A DNA stretch of 64,000 nucleotides from Eretmocerus hayati (GCA_029851415.1 CM056743.1:36286714-36350713), one strand, 5' to 3'. Positions 1-13,900 are shown, numbered from the stretch's first letter. Notes: generated from the letters alone by a model not told the origin. Made by a program: numbers and translations.

Positions 1-2175
1 CCCTTTAGAATAATCCGTCAAAGTGATTCTGACACGAATTACATCTTGTGAATGATCTGTTGCAGCGGCTACAGTCTTTCCGTTACTCTTTTGAAAGATG
101 TACAAAAGAATAGTCAAAAATAAGATCTTTCCACATCCTACAACAGTACCTAAATCTCACGTCGATCCATCCCATTTCCATACAGAAAAATTTTCCCAAG
201 CTATCATTCCACCCTCCCCTTCACCCCATCTTTCTTACCCTCTTTCTCACCCCTCTAAGAGGCGCATCCAAAACTTGCTCCTTTGAAGTATCCTGAATTT
301 GATATTTCGTTTCGCCACCGTTGCTGCTTTTGCTGCTAATGACAATCGGCTCAAGAAAGAGAGCACATTTCTCTCTCTTCCCGGCTTTCTTTTCATCCAG
401 CGAGAAGCTCGCACAGAACTCTGTTGGGGAAGCACCGATCTCGACACGCTTCGCGTCTAGAATACCAAAAGCGAAGCAAAACCACCCCCTGAGACCTCTG
501 AAACATCTCTTCGTGTACAGTTTGCATAAGGACGCTATATATCTATGTATAAGTTTATTGGTGAGCAGGGCCAGGATGGCAGCAACACCGTAGTAGTATC
601 GGCCTGAATTTATGTTAATTGTTGACTGATTGCGCGACGCTATGCGCACCAGGGAGAATCTATATATCTCATCTACACTACCTCGCTTTCTGCGGCTGGG
701 TTAACGAGCCACCCTCCCAAATTGTTGTATAATGCATCTAGTTCTCTCTCAGTTGTATTATAGAGATATCTTCTTGGTATGGTGTTGAGAAAAGTTATTG
801 TTTCGAATTCTAGGCTCTGAAATCGTTGCGAGATACCACAAAAGAGGGACGGTCCCCGCGTTATTGTAACTAATGCAATAATGATAATTTTCTTGAGCTG
901 ATGGTGGTGGGGCTTTTGATGAACGAGGTGGCCGTACTGTGAAAAATTTATGATGAATAGGAATGTGGGCACTGGTGAAAAAAAATGAATTAAAATTTTT
1001 CGAGAGACTCTGAACGGTATTTGATCTGTACATCGCCCGAGATACAGTGAAAAGCTAAGTGCAGTGAAATAAGAGAGGAAACCAACTGCGGCTTGGTGTG
1101 GAAGAGTAGTGGAGAGCGGGTCATCAAGGGGGCTAATTCAATCAAACGGGAGCTTTGTTTTAAGTGCCGTTAACGAGTGTTTATTTTAAAATCCTCCGGG
1201 CTAATTGACCGCAAGCTCCTTCCGGGACCTCTGCCACTCTCACGAGCCGTAGTGAAGCGCGCAAAAATGAATACAAGCGAAGCCAGTGGTTTGTCGCAAA
1301 TGACCGGAGGACTCGCGCTTATTTAATAATGCCGTCAAGCTCGACCTGATGTATAAGTATATATAGCGTATTTTGTGTGCTATAACAGAATTCTCCGCGT
1401 TTGTGACTCGCTAATCCGATTTTAGTGGCTTGTTACAGTCTCTTCTCTATAATGTTTGACATAAAGGCTTCGAGCAAGAAGTTTCGTTATGTATAGACAT
1501 TGATCTGACATTATTTACTGTTTTTCATCGGTTTTTGAAACTTGGAGACTAGCCGGTAAAATTTATCAGATATGAATCGAGAGGATTTCCTCCATCGGAC
1601 AAAAAACTGACTGTTGCACCCGACGTTGCACCGTAAGATATGAGAATTTAGACATGAAGTTGGGAATGATACGTTGATATTCAATATAACTATGCTGGTA
1701 TCCGTATTACCTTCAGGGTTTTTCAAGGACTTTAACCGCGCACAGAAGTAGCAGTCTGCATCATAACGCATTATACGTTGGGTCCGAAATAGGGGAGAAT
1801 TGTTTCATCCTTAATTGCTACGAAAATGTTGAGATATTTTTGTGGTCGGTCCATTCGCATTTAGATGAAAGAGATTGGAGAGAATGAGCCAAGACTGACA
1901 CCAGATGTAAATTAGAATAATCGAATTGTGAAGGTACTCCATCTCCTGGAATTTCATAGAATCAAAAACTGGGTGCAAGAGTTGTTTAGATTACGATTCA
2001 TAGGTGCAGAATTTGGATTTCGCGGCTGCGTATCGAATGTAATCTTTGAAAAATTGCGAGGGAAAGTTAAAAGACTGTCCGAAGAAGATACTTTCACGAA
2101 TAGTGTGTCAAATACATTTCTCGAGTTGTTGACACAGTCGCTGCAATGCCGAAAATCACAGTTACGTTTTTGTGT
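1..2175. other. Gene-free stretch at window start
   Basis: I see no supported gene here. A minus-strand frame open across 221-649 (142 codons) overlaps a plus-strand frame at 321-593. Neither has a recognisable domain, a convincing start context or splice partners, so I treat both as chance. About 1,050-1,470 is richer in CG dinucleotides and free of obvious repeats, and could be regulatory, but nothing specific can be named. Confidence 0.4.
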
Positions 2176-2270
2176 GCGACGGGTCCCTTTGGTGGGACCC
2201 ATTCAATGGGATTTTGATCACCGCCGCACACAAAAGAGGTCGAGCGGGTCCCATCGGGGGGACCCGTCGC
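2176..2270. repeat. 95-bp compound hairpin with GGGTCCC motifs
   Basis: The segment begins GCGACGGGTCCC and ends GGGACCCGTCGC, so the ends pair. Each arm also contains its own small hairpin (GGGTCCC facing GGGACCC), giving a cruciform-like fold. No coding content is apparent. It is probably a small fold-back repeat or the core of one. Confidence 0.6.
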
Positions 2271-2928
2271 AGCGAATGTGTTAACTTATGACGACAATGA
2301 TTGCCGTGGACTGACTCCATATAAGATCATGCAATAGATTCTACGTGAAATCTTAAATCACTTTCGTAATGTATTTCTCGATCCCATGAATAAAATGAGA
2401 AGACACGTATTTTTTTGCCCATTTGTATCGAAAATATCGAATTTTTCCGATCAAAGCCACACAGTGTCCTTTAAAAAAAAATTACCGCTTTCAATCAATT
2501 CTTTCGCGATAAGATTCTTTGAGGGTGATCAAACGGGCGATATTGTATGAAATTAATGAGAGATAACGACTCAATCCATCGAGACCAATAAGTGTAAAAA
2601 TTGATACTGCTGAAAAACAGTCTGAAACAAAAATCTCAAAATGCTTACCTTTTCTTATCTCCTGAATTTTTTTCCGAGAATTTGGTGAAATATAAGGAGT
2701 AATAAAAGAATATACATGCGGTTTGTGCCTTTCGACTTACAAGTGCGTAAAATATTAGTTTCTGAATTTTTCTTCAAACTCCCAGGTTTTGAAGATCTTG
2801 TACGTTGCTCAAGTATGTAACACGGCCGAAAGAGCCTCCAACTTTGGAAAAAGTCTAATTACAAGTAATATATGCAGATTCTGTACTCATCCCATGCCTT
2901 AGTTCATATAATGCCTTCCCCATGAGAA

Positions 2929-2958
2929 GTGGGCTTGAAAGGGCCCTTTCAAGCCCAC
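2929..2958. repeat. Perfect 30-bp palindrome
   Basis: GTGGGCTTGAAAGGG is followed directly by its reverse complement with no spacer. Part of the right arm (GGGCCCTTTCA) is repeated once more just downstream, suggesting local duplication. Function unknown. Confidence 0.8.
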
Positions 2959-3267
2959 GGGCCCTTTCAAAAACCGGTTTTTCTCGAAAGCTGTCACTCA
3001 ATTTATCCTTTGAAGTAAACATGGAAGGATCCGATTATTGTAATTAGGTCCGATGAAGTAGACAATCAAGAAATAATCGGAATAATCTTGGAATGCCTAC
3101 ATTTTCCACTGGGTGTAATACGTGGTGCACGGTCAACGATGAAGATGGTAAGTATACTTCCTCCCGCCAAACTATCATTCTTAAAATGTGACCTCCTTCC
3201 ATGTATGTTGGGCAGCCCCGGCTATCTTCAATAGATTCGAATTACCTTGATTCCCAGGGGCCGTATT

Positions 3268-3745
3268 TTAAATTTGATAGTAAAATTTGGCGGCATGGGT
3301 GGCGCTCGCCGTCAACGTGTGAAAATTTTGCCGCTGTATGATGCAATTTACCGTCGCGGTTTGCCGTGTCTGCGTTGCCGGTGGCATTGGCCTTAAAAAA
3401 TATGTTTTGCGTTTCGCAGATTAGGCTGCAATTCCACGCAAGCGATTTTCTGCCGCGGCAAGCGATCTTCACCATTGGTGTGAGAGAGAAAATTATATCC
3501 GCCGTTTTCTCTCACACCATTGGCGAAGATCGCTTGCCGTGGCAAAAAATCACTAGCATGAAAATGCAGCCTATTCTGCAAAACGCAGAACGCATTTTTC
3601 TACGGCAAACGCCAAGCCACTGGCATTACTGGCAACGAAAATACGGCAAACCGCAGCGTACAGCGGCAAATTTTAGCGACAAGCGCCACCTCTGACGGCG
3701 AATTCAACGGTAAAACTTTCCGGTATTATCGATCGTCAAATTTGA
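3268..3745. repeat. Fold-back element, arms about 240 bp, centre near 3,507
   Basis: The left arm (about 3,268-3,505) is matched by an inverted right arm (about 3,509-3,745). Examples are the GAAGATCGCTTGCCG-type block at 3,530 facing CGGCAAGCGATCTTC at 3,457, and TGTGAGAGAGAAAA at 3,479 facing TTTTCTCTCACAC. The arms are diverged, so the element is old. They are richer in GC than the flanks. The open frames across the arms are a by-product of the palindrome. No clear target-site duplication was found. Confidence 0.7.
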
Positions 3746-3749
3746 AATT

Positions 3750-6400
3750 TTGATCCAGTTTGGCTTTCCAGGCATAAGAGTTCTGGATACCATTGACTGG
3801 AGAAGCATCATTCCACTGCCTCAGTTTTTTTTTGATCGAATTTGGTTCCACTCAGACATTCCAATTTCTTAAGCATGAGATGAATACGGAATCTACACAT
3901 ATTTTTTGCAGTTATATGTATTTTACTTTCCGAAGTTGTGAGCACTTTTGACCGTGTTACCCACCTGAGTGACGTAGAAATTGTTCGAAACCTGGAGTTT
4001 GAAAAAAATTCAGAGAATAATTGTTTACGCCCTTAAAGTAAAAACCTGGAAACCGGATATATTTTTTTTGTTTCTTGTATTTTAACGAATTCCCGAGAAG
4101 AAAAAAAACCCGAAGGAAGGAAGATATTGTGGATTTTGAGATTTTTATATCTGTTCTCGATGGACTGAGTCACTATCTCTGATTTTTCTCATGCAAACAA
4201 ATTTCAGTTTATAGTTGCCCGTCCCTAATTCGAAAGAAAATCCAAGTCATATAATGGAGAAGCGAGTTTCGAGTTGACGAGAACATTCTCGTGGCTTATG
4301 ATACCTTTACTCGTATCTTATACCTAAGAGTCTCCCCATTATGAAACATACATTCTATCGATATGATGATAGATTTTGACGGTTGAATCGTCTACATCCT
4401 AGTCATAATATGAGGTTGACATTGAGAATTGATTTCACTAATCGTGGGAACATCGACCACGATCATTGGGAAACAATCTCATTTTTGTGTTTCTCTTTCT
4501 ATACCAAAAGAGAGGGGCACTCAGGTTCAGTGTTGTCACTTCGTAGTCCATCGATGAATCAACAGTACTGTCTTTTTTCTCAAATATGCATGTTTGCTCT
4601 AGAATGTAATGCTAGACTCAGGCGATTGACTCTGATCCCGGCCTTGAGACATGAGTATGGAGTTTAGTAAGCAACCATGTTCTCCGTAATTACGAGAAAT
4701 TCTAGTTTTTCCTAAATGGGTCGTGATTTTCGCTATGATGACAGAATTTGTTGCGTCGCATGTATATTTTTGAGGGTGAGAAATAATAAAAGCGACAACA
4801 TTTCTTTTACTCTTAGTAAGTGCATCGACTTTCTCTAGATTTCTTGGAATGTCTTCGAGAAAGTTATTATATAGCACGCTGAAATTGAACGGACGATGCA
4901 ATCAAATATTATGCATCTTTTACAGTCCCATATTATAACTCGCCTTTGAATGTGAATGACAAGTCATAATTCTTTCCGCGTCAGATATTTGTTATGTTAT
5001 GAATAGTTTTCCTTTCTCTTTCATAACGGGCTCATCTCTTGATATTTTCTTTGATCTAAAAATATGACATTCTATTTTTCAAACCTAAAACAGATGGGCA
5101 TATCCAATAATCTGTGCGGTGATTAACGCGTTCTCTGTGGAGGCTGAAATCGATGATCCTCGCCGAGGTTCGGCGGGACCGACCGGTTGGACCCGCATAA
5201 TGTTATTGCACGTAAAGCCAAAATTCCTCAGCACTGGGAGAAGGACACGCGGGGCCCACCGCGCGGTATTATCGCATTCTGTCTCTTGAAGATAATAGTG
5301 ATCATCTCATCCTTCTATGAAAAAATGTAGCTCTGTCCGACCAGCTCATTTCCTCTTCAAACATTACAGGCAACGAGCATCTTATACAACGAAAGAAAGA
5401 ATTATTGATTTTCATTGGTTGGTAGTTGAAGAGAGGGGAGGTTATCGTAGTTTGAGTGACTAATAGATGAGCAACAAGAACACAAACTTGATAATTTTAC
5501 TGTTGGTGATAAAAACGAGAAATCTTGATCTGGCTTTCATTCTACTTGACCATGCTGCTTACATCTATTCTGGGACTAAATTCAACACCTCATGTTAGCA
5601 GTATCATTCCCAATCAAATACTGCTTTCGAACGAGAATGGCTGTTATCTAAGGAATTATTTTTAATTCAGAAATGATGAGATATACGCAACACGCTTTGG
5701 CGCATTAAAGTCTCTCGCAAGTTGAGAAAGAAATAGTCCATTAAAAGCTTCTCCCCCTATTTTCATGTTATCATGCAGGAATGATACTTTGAGAATGAAT
5801 ACGTTTGTTATGTTGAACTGTGAGGAAATAAGTAGCTTGCATACAACCCTATTCATTTCTGCGTTTTGTCGAAAACTTAAAGTATTACTATCGTGAATCG
5901 ATTGACCTGATGGATTTTAATGAGATCATACATAAAGTTAGCATTAGGCATACAGATCACTCAAATGAAATTTCAGAGGCCTGCGGGTTGCTATGTTAAA
6001 CAACTCCTGAGCTCCCCAACCTGTATAGTTCTAACATGTGCTCTTACGGAAAAAGACATTTTTTCGATTTATTATGTTTGACCTGATGGATTTTGATAAG
6101 CTCCCATATTCTGATTGGTAATGACAAGAAATAGACTCAGGCGTTGTTTTACATAGCCTGGTTAGCTTGGGGCTCAGCTGCGAGCCAAGGTTCACCTAAA
6201 TTCGTCGTGAAGTCACGAATATGTCAGCATTAAGACAAAAACGTCCACATTTGTTGTTTGTTCTTTCGGTTATACAAATCATAGGCCCCTGAAATTTTGA
6301 ATAGAGCAGGATCAGACTAATACAAAGCCTGCGACGGAGATTGGGCTAATTTGGTGAAGGTTCGAATACCTCGAAAATTTTGAAAAATGAGGTTACGACA
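3750..6400. other. Gene-free stretch
   Basis: AT-rich sequence with frequent stops in all frames and no splice-consistent exons. A GC-rich patch at 5,150-5,280 contains GGCGGGACC / GGACCCGC-like pieces reminiscent of the hairpin at 2,176. Nothing else is supported. Confidence 0.4.
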
Positions 6401-6409
6401 ATACTACCT

Positions 6410-7120
6410 CAAAGTGATTTTGCCATCTTTCGTTATTGCGAAGGTAAGAAATCCCCTTGGAAACTGCGTTCAGTAAAACTGGTGCCAAATTTTTTTAGAC
6501 CAATCTCAACGTACGTTCAGCGCATCTAATTCCTTGCTCCAAGACCTTTGAAATCCACTTTTCAGAGTTGCAAAATTCGGATTTAGAGCTGTTTCATATG
6601 CAAAACACGGAGATGATTTATAAAAGAAGGATGCCAACATCGGAGTGTACCCAACATGCCCCCTATACTTACCTCATAAGGGCGTGCAGTACGACTTTTT
6701 TACAACTCACCAGGAGAGTGTTCCAGATCCGGGTCGCATAGTGGCTGAAACTTCGGAAATAGTCTCTTTTCAGTGCCAAAACTCGATATCCAAATTTATA
6801 GACTCTGACGCTCAAGAGTTGAAGAGCTACATCCAAAAACATCAGCATTGCCCATATAGGCCCATGTTAAAATTATGCATATACCTGCAATGAAAGGTAT
6901 CTCTGCAATGCTAATGTTTTTGGCTGCAGCTCATCAACGCTTGAGCGTCAGAGTCTATAAATAGGGATATCATGTTTTGGCACCAAAAAGAGACTATTTT
7001 TGAAGTTTTAGTCAAATCCGTGACCCGGAATAAAACACTCTCCTGGTCAGAACGTGTTCATCGCGTCAGAATAGGTCGGAAATAGTGTTTGAGACCGGCA
7101 AGTAGCAGCTACAGTAGGAG
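6410..7120 (-). repeat. Partial copy of the TA-flanked 'tgtacccaac' repeat family, inverted
   Basis: The sequence matches the reverse complement of the interior of the element at 17,011-17,844. Shared landmarks include GGAGTGTACCCAACATGCCCCC (at about 6,642, read in pieces), the GGCGTGCAGTA..GACTTTTTTAC block near 6,682, and the CAGAACGTGTT.ATC block near 7,048. The two halves of this copy are separated by the 337-bp insertion at 6,710-7,046, so this copy supplies the pre-insertion site. Terminal repeats of the family are not intact here. Confidence 0.65.
6710..7046. mobile_element. 337-bp PIF/Harbinger-like MITE with TCA target duplication
   Basis: Terminal inverted repeats begin CCAGGAGAGTGTT at the left and end AACACTCTCCTGG at the right. 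The element is flanked by TCA at 6,707-6,709 and TCA at 7,047-7,049. Comparing the host repeat with its other copy at 17,290-17,420 shows that removing the element plus one TCA restores the expected continuous sequence. The centre contains the block CCCATATAGGCCCATG, also present at the centres of the elements at 37,361 and 38,291. Three-base TNA duplications are typical of PIF/Harbinger; the superfamily call is inference because no transposase is present. Confidence 0.75.
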
Positions 7121-7732
7121 CTGCTCCAAATGTGCTCTATGATTCTATCACTCAAAAATGAGATGTTACTATATATAGAACAAAATGTCGATAAAACAGA
7201 ACACTACGGACTTGTCTCAAGGCCTTTCATGACAATAATTCATAAGAAATTAGTTGAGGAGAGTATACCACTATCCACTTCAAGGAGCCTGTTCGATGTA
7301 ATGTTGACGTATTTCGACAAATGGGTATAGAAATTACGTGCGCTCATACAGTGTAAGTATATACGTGTGCATCTCGAGGCGGCGAGTGTTTGAAATTCTC
7401 TCTCACAATTCGCAACGACTACCGCTTACGCCTAGAAATTCACCGCAACCCGATCAAGAGAACGTCTAATGGGAGTCTCGCAGAGTTGTCGAGACGTTGA
7501 AAAAACCCCGATCTAGTCGCAATTTTCACGTGTGTCACTCTCACGTATCCGACACGGTAGCATGATAGTACCGGGTTTGAGCCGGATTAGACACTACTAC
7601 AGACTAGACATCATCCAATGTCAGTGGCCCCAAGAAGATCACGTTTACGTACACTTACATTGCGACTGACCCCGCCGTCGCCGTAGAGGGGCAACCGGCG
7701 ACTACTAGATCGTGGAGAAAAGAGGGAGCGGT

Positions 7733-7768
7733 TATAAGGCGATTCCCGCCACTGACTATTCTCAGTTT
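7733..7768 (+). promoter_or_regulatory. Core promoter: TATA box and TCAGTTT initiator
   Basis: TATAA begins at 7,733 within GGTTATAAGG. A TCAGTTT initiator lies at 7,762-7,768 with its A at 7,764, 31 bases downstream of the TATA start. That spacing is the standard one for insect TATA-Inr promoters. It lies 200 bases upstream of the first coding exon of the secreted-protein gene, giving a predicted 5' UTR of 7,764-7,963. Confidence 0.65.
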
Positions 7769-7771
7769 GTT

Positions 7772-7899
7772 ATGAATTTCGTGTGGTCGTTTGCTAGAAT
7801 CAAAAGTTTCATCGAAACGTCGGTCTCGTCGTCAACGTCCGCAAGGACATAATCGTAAACGTCAGAATGAGGCAACGTCTACGATCAAGTGTAATTTGA
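7772..7899 (+). other. Two upstream ORFs in the predicted 5' UTR
   Basis: An ATG at 7,772 opens a 26-codon ORF ending with TAA at 7,850-7,852. A second ATG at 7,867 opens a 10-codon ORF ending with TGA at 7,897-7,899. Both lie between the predicted cap site and the main ATG at 7,964. They could reduce translation of the main ORF. Whether they are translated cannot be judged from sequence. Confidence 0.5.
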
Positions 7900-7963
7900 A
7901 GATAGTTTCACATCTCATTCTTTTTTTGCTTCAAAAAGTGTTGTGATTTTGTGGAAGGTGAAG

Positions 7964-10900
7964 ATGTACACGTTTCGATTGTTTTTGCAGCTTCCGTGCC
8001 TCTTGGCGATAATAGTTTTCAGTGGTACCTGTGAGAGCATATTTTTTGGCGGGTAAGTACTGCTGAATTATAATTTGGAAAATATTCAAAATTCAACTAC
8101 CTTTTCTTCACACTCGGTATGGGTAACCTCTGGATTTGATTCTGAAAAATCAGGGTTGTGATTATTTAAAATTGAGTCGAAATTTCATTCACTATTGTTT
8201 TAAATGATGCATCGAATATAATTATTGGCTCATTGGATTTGATATGTTTGATTCTTCCTTAGATAGCTGAATTATTTTAGTTTCAATTATCGCGAATCAT
8301 GGAACATAAATGAAAATTGAAGTGATTTCACGGGAATAAGCCGAATATTATAGGGTTAGAAGCTGAACTGCACGGAGTGCGCTGCGGTGAAACATTTACG
8401 TGTGATTAGAGGTCCAGTGTTTGTTAATCCTATACGTATTTTGGCGCTAATGGCACGGGCCTCGACTAATATATGTTTAATGCTTAGAATTGCATCCCTT
8501 ACTTCCGATACGTAGATATTACATCCACTGATGCATTCAAACATATCATTGATTCAGTTACTCGAGCGAAACAATTCGTAACAGACAGTAGAATTTTAGT
8601 TTCGCAATACGCGTTTGATGTAGATTATAGTTGGCTTGGAGACTATCCTTTGATATAGGTTCGTTAATAATACAAACCAAAAAATTTTCTAGTTCGAATT
8701 TGATTTTGTTTTAATTCTTTTGGGAAGGTTTGATGTCAAATTAAAGCGACTATCAATCGGTAATTTGGTCTAGCTGTTTGTACTAGGGATTTCGCTGATT
8801 TAGTTTCGATTTGAATTCGAGAATGGAAACGTCCAAAATTGGTGCTTAATGAGCCGTGGTAAACCATTAGCATAGTGAATAAATATATGCGTTTGAAATT
8901 CGGTCTGTTGGACAACCAAGCTCCATAATTGACTGCAAATTATGTTACGAGGATTATGAATCATTTGCCGAACACCTGGATGGTGTGGCAGGTTTTGTTG
9001 TTGCTAATGGCAAACTAATTTTCGAACAGGATGCACGGATTTGCCGCGCCATTTGTCAGAGGATTAAATCACGTTCGCTTGCCGCCTTTTGATCAAGGAT
9101 ATAAACAGGTCAAATTAACTCTCACAACCATATGCCAAATATGCTTCTTAATCAATAAAGTGTATGAATTTAATCCATTTTGTCAGAAAGATATGACAAG
9201 ACTCCATTTTCATTCGAGAGTTTTATCCTTGTGGATGAAGTTATCATTGGAAATCTGTTAATCTTTGGTGTTTTATTACCCCTTATCAGTCATCTTAATA
9301 TATGTATCGTTTTGAAAATCTTGAAAAATTTAAATGAAGTAGTAAGGTTGGAACTTCAACTTTGATAATTTAGAGTCAAAATTCTGAAAAGTGGATTTAT
9401 TGCTACTTTGACAACTGAGTGAGTAGATTTTGAGCGGGAACGAGATTCACATGTGCCAAAAATTTCACCAGAATAATGAAGGATTAAGGCGATGCGGTCA
9501 CCGTGCACTGTGCACGCTGAAAGTTATTCGCACTTTTCTCTGACATTCTTGCGATTTGGACCAAACGATGAGAAGACGAGTGTTCATTATCATCTAACTT
9601 GAGTTCGTCTTCTCGTCATTTACCTCAAATCGCAAGAAAACTGGAGAAAAGTGCGAATAACTCGAGTGCGGACACTTTCTAACCTATAATATATAGGCAC
9701 TTTGTAATTCCCACTTTTATCCGATTCTCTTGCGATTTAGGCGAAACGATGAGAAGACGAACTCGAGTTAGATGATAATAAATGCGGGTCTTCTCGTCAT
9801 TTCGCCCAAATCGTAAGTGAATTCGATAAAAGTGCGAATAACTTTCAGCGTGCACGGTGACCGCATCGCCTTAAGTTAGAGAAAGAAGCTTAACTGTTGA
9901 GTATCAGACTTTTGAAAATCGTATCATGCACATTGATTCTCTGACAATTGAACAGTGATTTAGTCCATTTAGGACTCGATATTTAAACGTGAGCTTCGGA
10001 TTTCTCTTCACCAAAATTTCCTCCTCAATGTATATCGATGGATCCAGAGGTCATCGGCGGATGACACAAAAATGAAAACCCTCGAATAATGCACGTTCTG
10101 GTAGAGATTGTGTAAGTAGTTACTTCCGGCTTTAGTCAGACACATCTGATGTTGAAATTTAAGATTTTTGTATACTTTTTGGTCTAACCATATTCCTTTG
10201 AGAACCCATTACCGGTGCATTCGAATCTATCTCATATGGCTTATAACTGATGATTATTGAATGAAGTTTTCGACTTTTTGTTCGATTTTTATAAATCGTC
10301 GGCTCTCAGGTGAGATCGAATCAAACTGTGTAGAAAGAGTTTCCTGTAAAATTACTTTTGACGTAGGAGGAGAAACTGAATGACATTTATGATCGCATGA
10401 GAGTCATTATTTTTCACCACAGACTGAGTGTACAAATATCTCCACGATAGAAAACAAAACCATCAACTTGATTGCAGTGAAATAACTGACAGGGTTCTTC
10501 CACCATGAAATCACTTCTGACGCAATGATATTTCATATTGTTTGCATGCGTTCCTTCACGCGAGAATGAGATTTTGCGAAGAATCAAACGATCCTATTGC
10601 GGTGTAAGTGACCATGTGAGTCAAGATTGAAAAATGATTTGAAATGATGAAACCAGAATCTTTTTCCGTACAATTTTGACAATCACGTTTTTATCTTTGA
10701 ATAAATATTCAAATCTACGAGCATCCAGTAAAGAGTGGTCGATTTTTTATCAACTAGTTGTATAGAAAAATTTTTCAACGTTTTATTTTGACATTTGCAT
10801 GTGCCGCATCTCGAAAAAAGCCCAAGAGCGATATGGAGTTTGATACAAACATTTAGCGCACACAAGTACCCGAAACCAGTGCACCACTACCACATGCACT

Positions 10901-13900
10901 ACTATCCGGTTCCGGTGCCTCCACCCCCACCACCTCCTCCGCCGCCCAAGATCGAGATCGCGCTCTCTTCGTTGCACAAGTGAGTAATTTTAGTATGTGC
11001 CATTTCAAACCTTTTTCACCACCTATCTGTTAAAGCTAACTGAACTGATTTTCAATTTCTCTTTAACTGGGGCTCGAAATCCTGATATCAAATTATACTT
11101 TTGTCGCAGTCATCACGTTCCATCGTTTGGTTCGTGGTCACACGACAGTTTTTCTTCGCCCCACGTTGATCTGTCTCATTATGGATCGGCATATCCTGAA
11201 ACGGGTTGGCCGTCTGAACATCAGGGCTGGCAGGATTCGGCTGGGCTGTACTCGGAACAGCATAGGTCTTGGGCATTACCCGAAAATAATGAAATAGGAG
11301 GTGAGTGCTTTGTTTTATTTTCATCAGGGTGTTTCCACAAATGATGCATATGCACACGTATGCAGTGCTCACGCATCAGATTGAAGCATGGATCCGACTG
11401 TTCGTGTGTCTGAGTAGGGATTAGACGGTTCGTGTGTTTCCCTCGTTACCAGCTGATCCAAAGTAAAACTTGACGAGTTCTGTACCAAATCTGATGCGTT
11501 ACACATGTGCACGGGAGCAGTACATATGCGCATGTGCACTGCACATGCATCATCTGTGAACACACCTTTATAGAAATCATAATGTGTGCAGCTCGACGCA
11601 AATTTCGTATGATTTTCGGTTTCTTGGTTATTCAACAAGAGCGACAGCCACGGTATTCTGAGTTATTGTCAATGACAATGACACTGCGTGTGAGATTGAG
11701 GAAATAGTAGGGATCTAATCACAACGGCGTAATGATTTGAAATCGTGTGAAATTTATACCTATCTATTGATTAGATGGAGTACTTTCACTGTCGGTATGA
11801 TGTTGGATTTGAGGATGTGTATTTAACTCCGCAGTGACGGAAGTTGACATACGGATAGACGGGAAAAATTCAACTGATTGCCCTCGCTCGTTTTGGCATC
11901 TGATTTGATGCTCTCTATTTTGTTACAATCAAATCCCACGAACCAGGAGTACAGGAAGCTAATGGTGAGAATTCTGTGAATTGGCTATCTGCGAGACAAT
12001 AATTCAGTGTAGCTGCCAATTGGCAAAGTTTGGTATTCAATTACTCCGATGCAAACTAGTCACCTTCAAGGCAACTCGAATTTGATGTCAAAGCTGCAAA
12101 ATTTTTGGTGGAATTGGAAGAAATGAAAGAGATACCGTAAACCGGTGTGACTATGGCCACCGGGGTGGCCGTGGCTACTTTTCCGGAGAAGGATTATTAT
12201 AGTTGTAGCTTCGACGCTACACCACCTAAAGGGACGTTCAAAAGCTCATTTTAAAGCTTCGAATCTTTGCTTTTAGAATATGTCAGCCTATTTGTGGTAG
12301 AATGGGTTCCATTGACCCTTTTTTTCGTTGGAATGAAGTGAAAATTTTCAAATAAAATATTCATGCCGCAAAAATCCACCACAACAACCCACTAAATCGA
12401 GCTTCGTCTTCTTTCAATGATTTTTCTTGGTAGGTAATGACGTCCTTCACATTTTGCGTTAGTGTCGATTGAATTTGAGCGTGACAGATATTTAGAACAA
12501 CCGTTTGAACGAAAATGTATAATTTCTTGGCTTCCTCGGGGCGACTGTGTTCACCCAGATGCCTCTTCTAATGATCATTTGAACGACAACTTGTCATTTT
12601 TTGGGCCATCCGGGTCAACTTTGGCTACTCCATTCGTCGTTTCTAAAAAAGTTGAACGTAAACTTGTCATTTCTCTTTTTCCTTGAATCTTCCGGTCGTC
12701 CGGAATGACTTTGGCCACTCCGAACTGGTCGGCTCAATTTCGTTGTTCAAACTAAGGTAGCAAGTCTCTAGTTCATTGGCATAATATTATAAGACTTCCA
12801 TGTTGCGTCTCTGAACTTATTCGTAGTCAGAAAATTTGTTCCGAGAAGAGAATACCAGTATTGTATTGAAAAATACACAATGTCGTGGTGCTCGACGAAG
12901 GTAGCTACCGCCACCCCGTGTACCGGGTCTACGACAATCAGCAGATCTGATGATTACTATCCCCGTAGAAAGTCAGCTTAGAAAATTTACATTATTTGAA
13001 ATTTCCGCGAGTGAACAAGGCCATGATCGTTCACATTAACCGAGCCCTAAATTCATTGACAGTATAAAAACCGATTTGTTCTTGGACTGAGTGATGTCAA
13101 GTTTGGGATGATTGGCTTTGACTTCGAGATTCTACAATTCACCACAAACATCGTGCAAACTTGAACACTGTTCACAACAAACGGAATGTCACAGCTATAT
13201 CTCTGCGCAACAGTATTCATGAGTCGCGAATTCACTACCCAAAGTATAGTTGCTAAAGAGAGAATAATGTGCATAACGGAATACTCTTGTACTCCTAGTG
13301 TGTAACAAAAATTGTTCAGGGTCATAAATCAATGGATATGTCATAAGATGATTGATACGGTCTACATAAGTCCCTCTTGGTATTCTCGACGACGCGCAAG
13401 CATCTTTTTGCATTTATTACTATAAGCTCCAAGTGCGCACACACATTATGCAAATTTTCTTCTGCTAAATTTCTTGAACTTCGACTCTCGAGTTTCTCCG
13501 AACCAGATTTCATTAAAACTAGATTTCCATTTTCACCAAAAAATCAAAGCCAGTTCAGCGTGCATTGCACTTACTTGGATTTCAGCAAGCGTTATCTCTT
13601 AAGCACATAATTCGCGCGATTTGAATTGAATAGCTAATTTCCTTTCGCTAGAAATTCACCATCATGTGGTGTATTTCTAGCGAAAGAAGGTTTTCTTTTT
13701 TGCGTCGCTCTTATTCACAACCAGACCTTGCATTCGAGATTTGCTGAGCGGTTTGCACTCTCTATGCATGAAATATTTTATATTATATACATGCTTGAAA
13801 AGAGAGAGAATTGAAACAGTGTCCTCACGTGTCCCGTTATTTGCCTCAGATAAGGATCCCGCATATAAAGAAGCTAAATCGTCGGGAATTTTACTTCAGG

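Noticed and set aside
221..649. 142-codon minus-strand open frame near the window start
   Set aside because: It overlaps an open frame on the other strand, has no recognisable domain, start context or splice partners.
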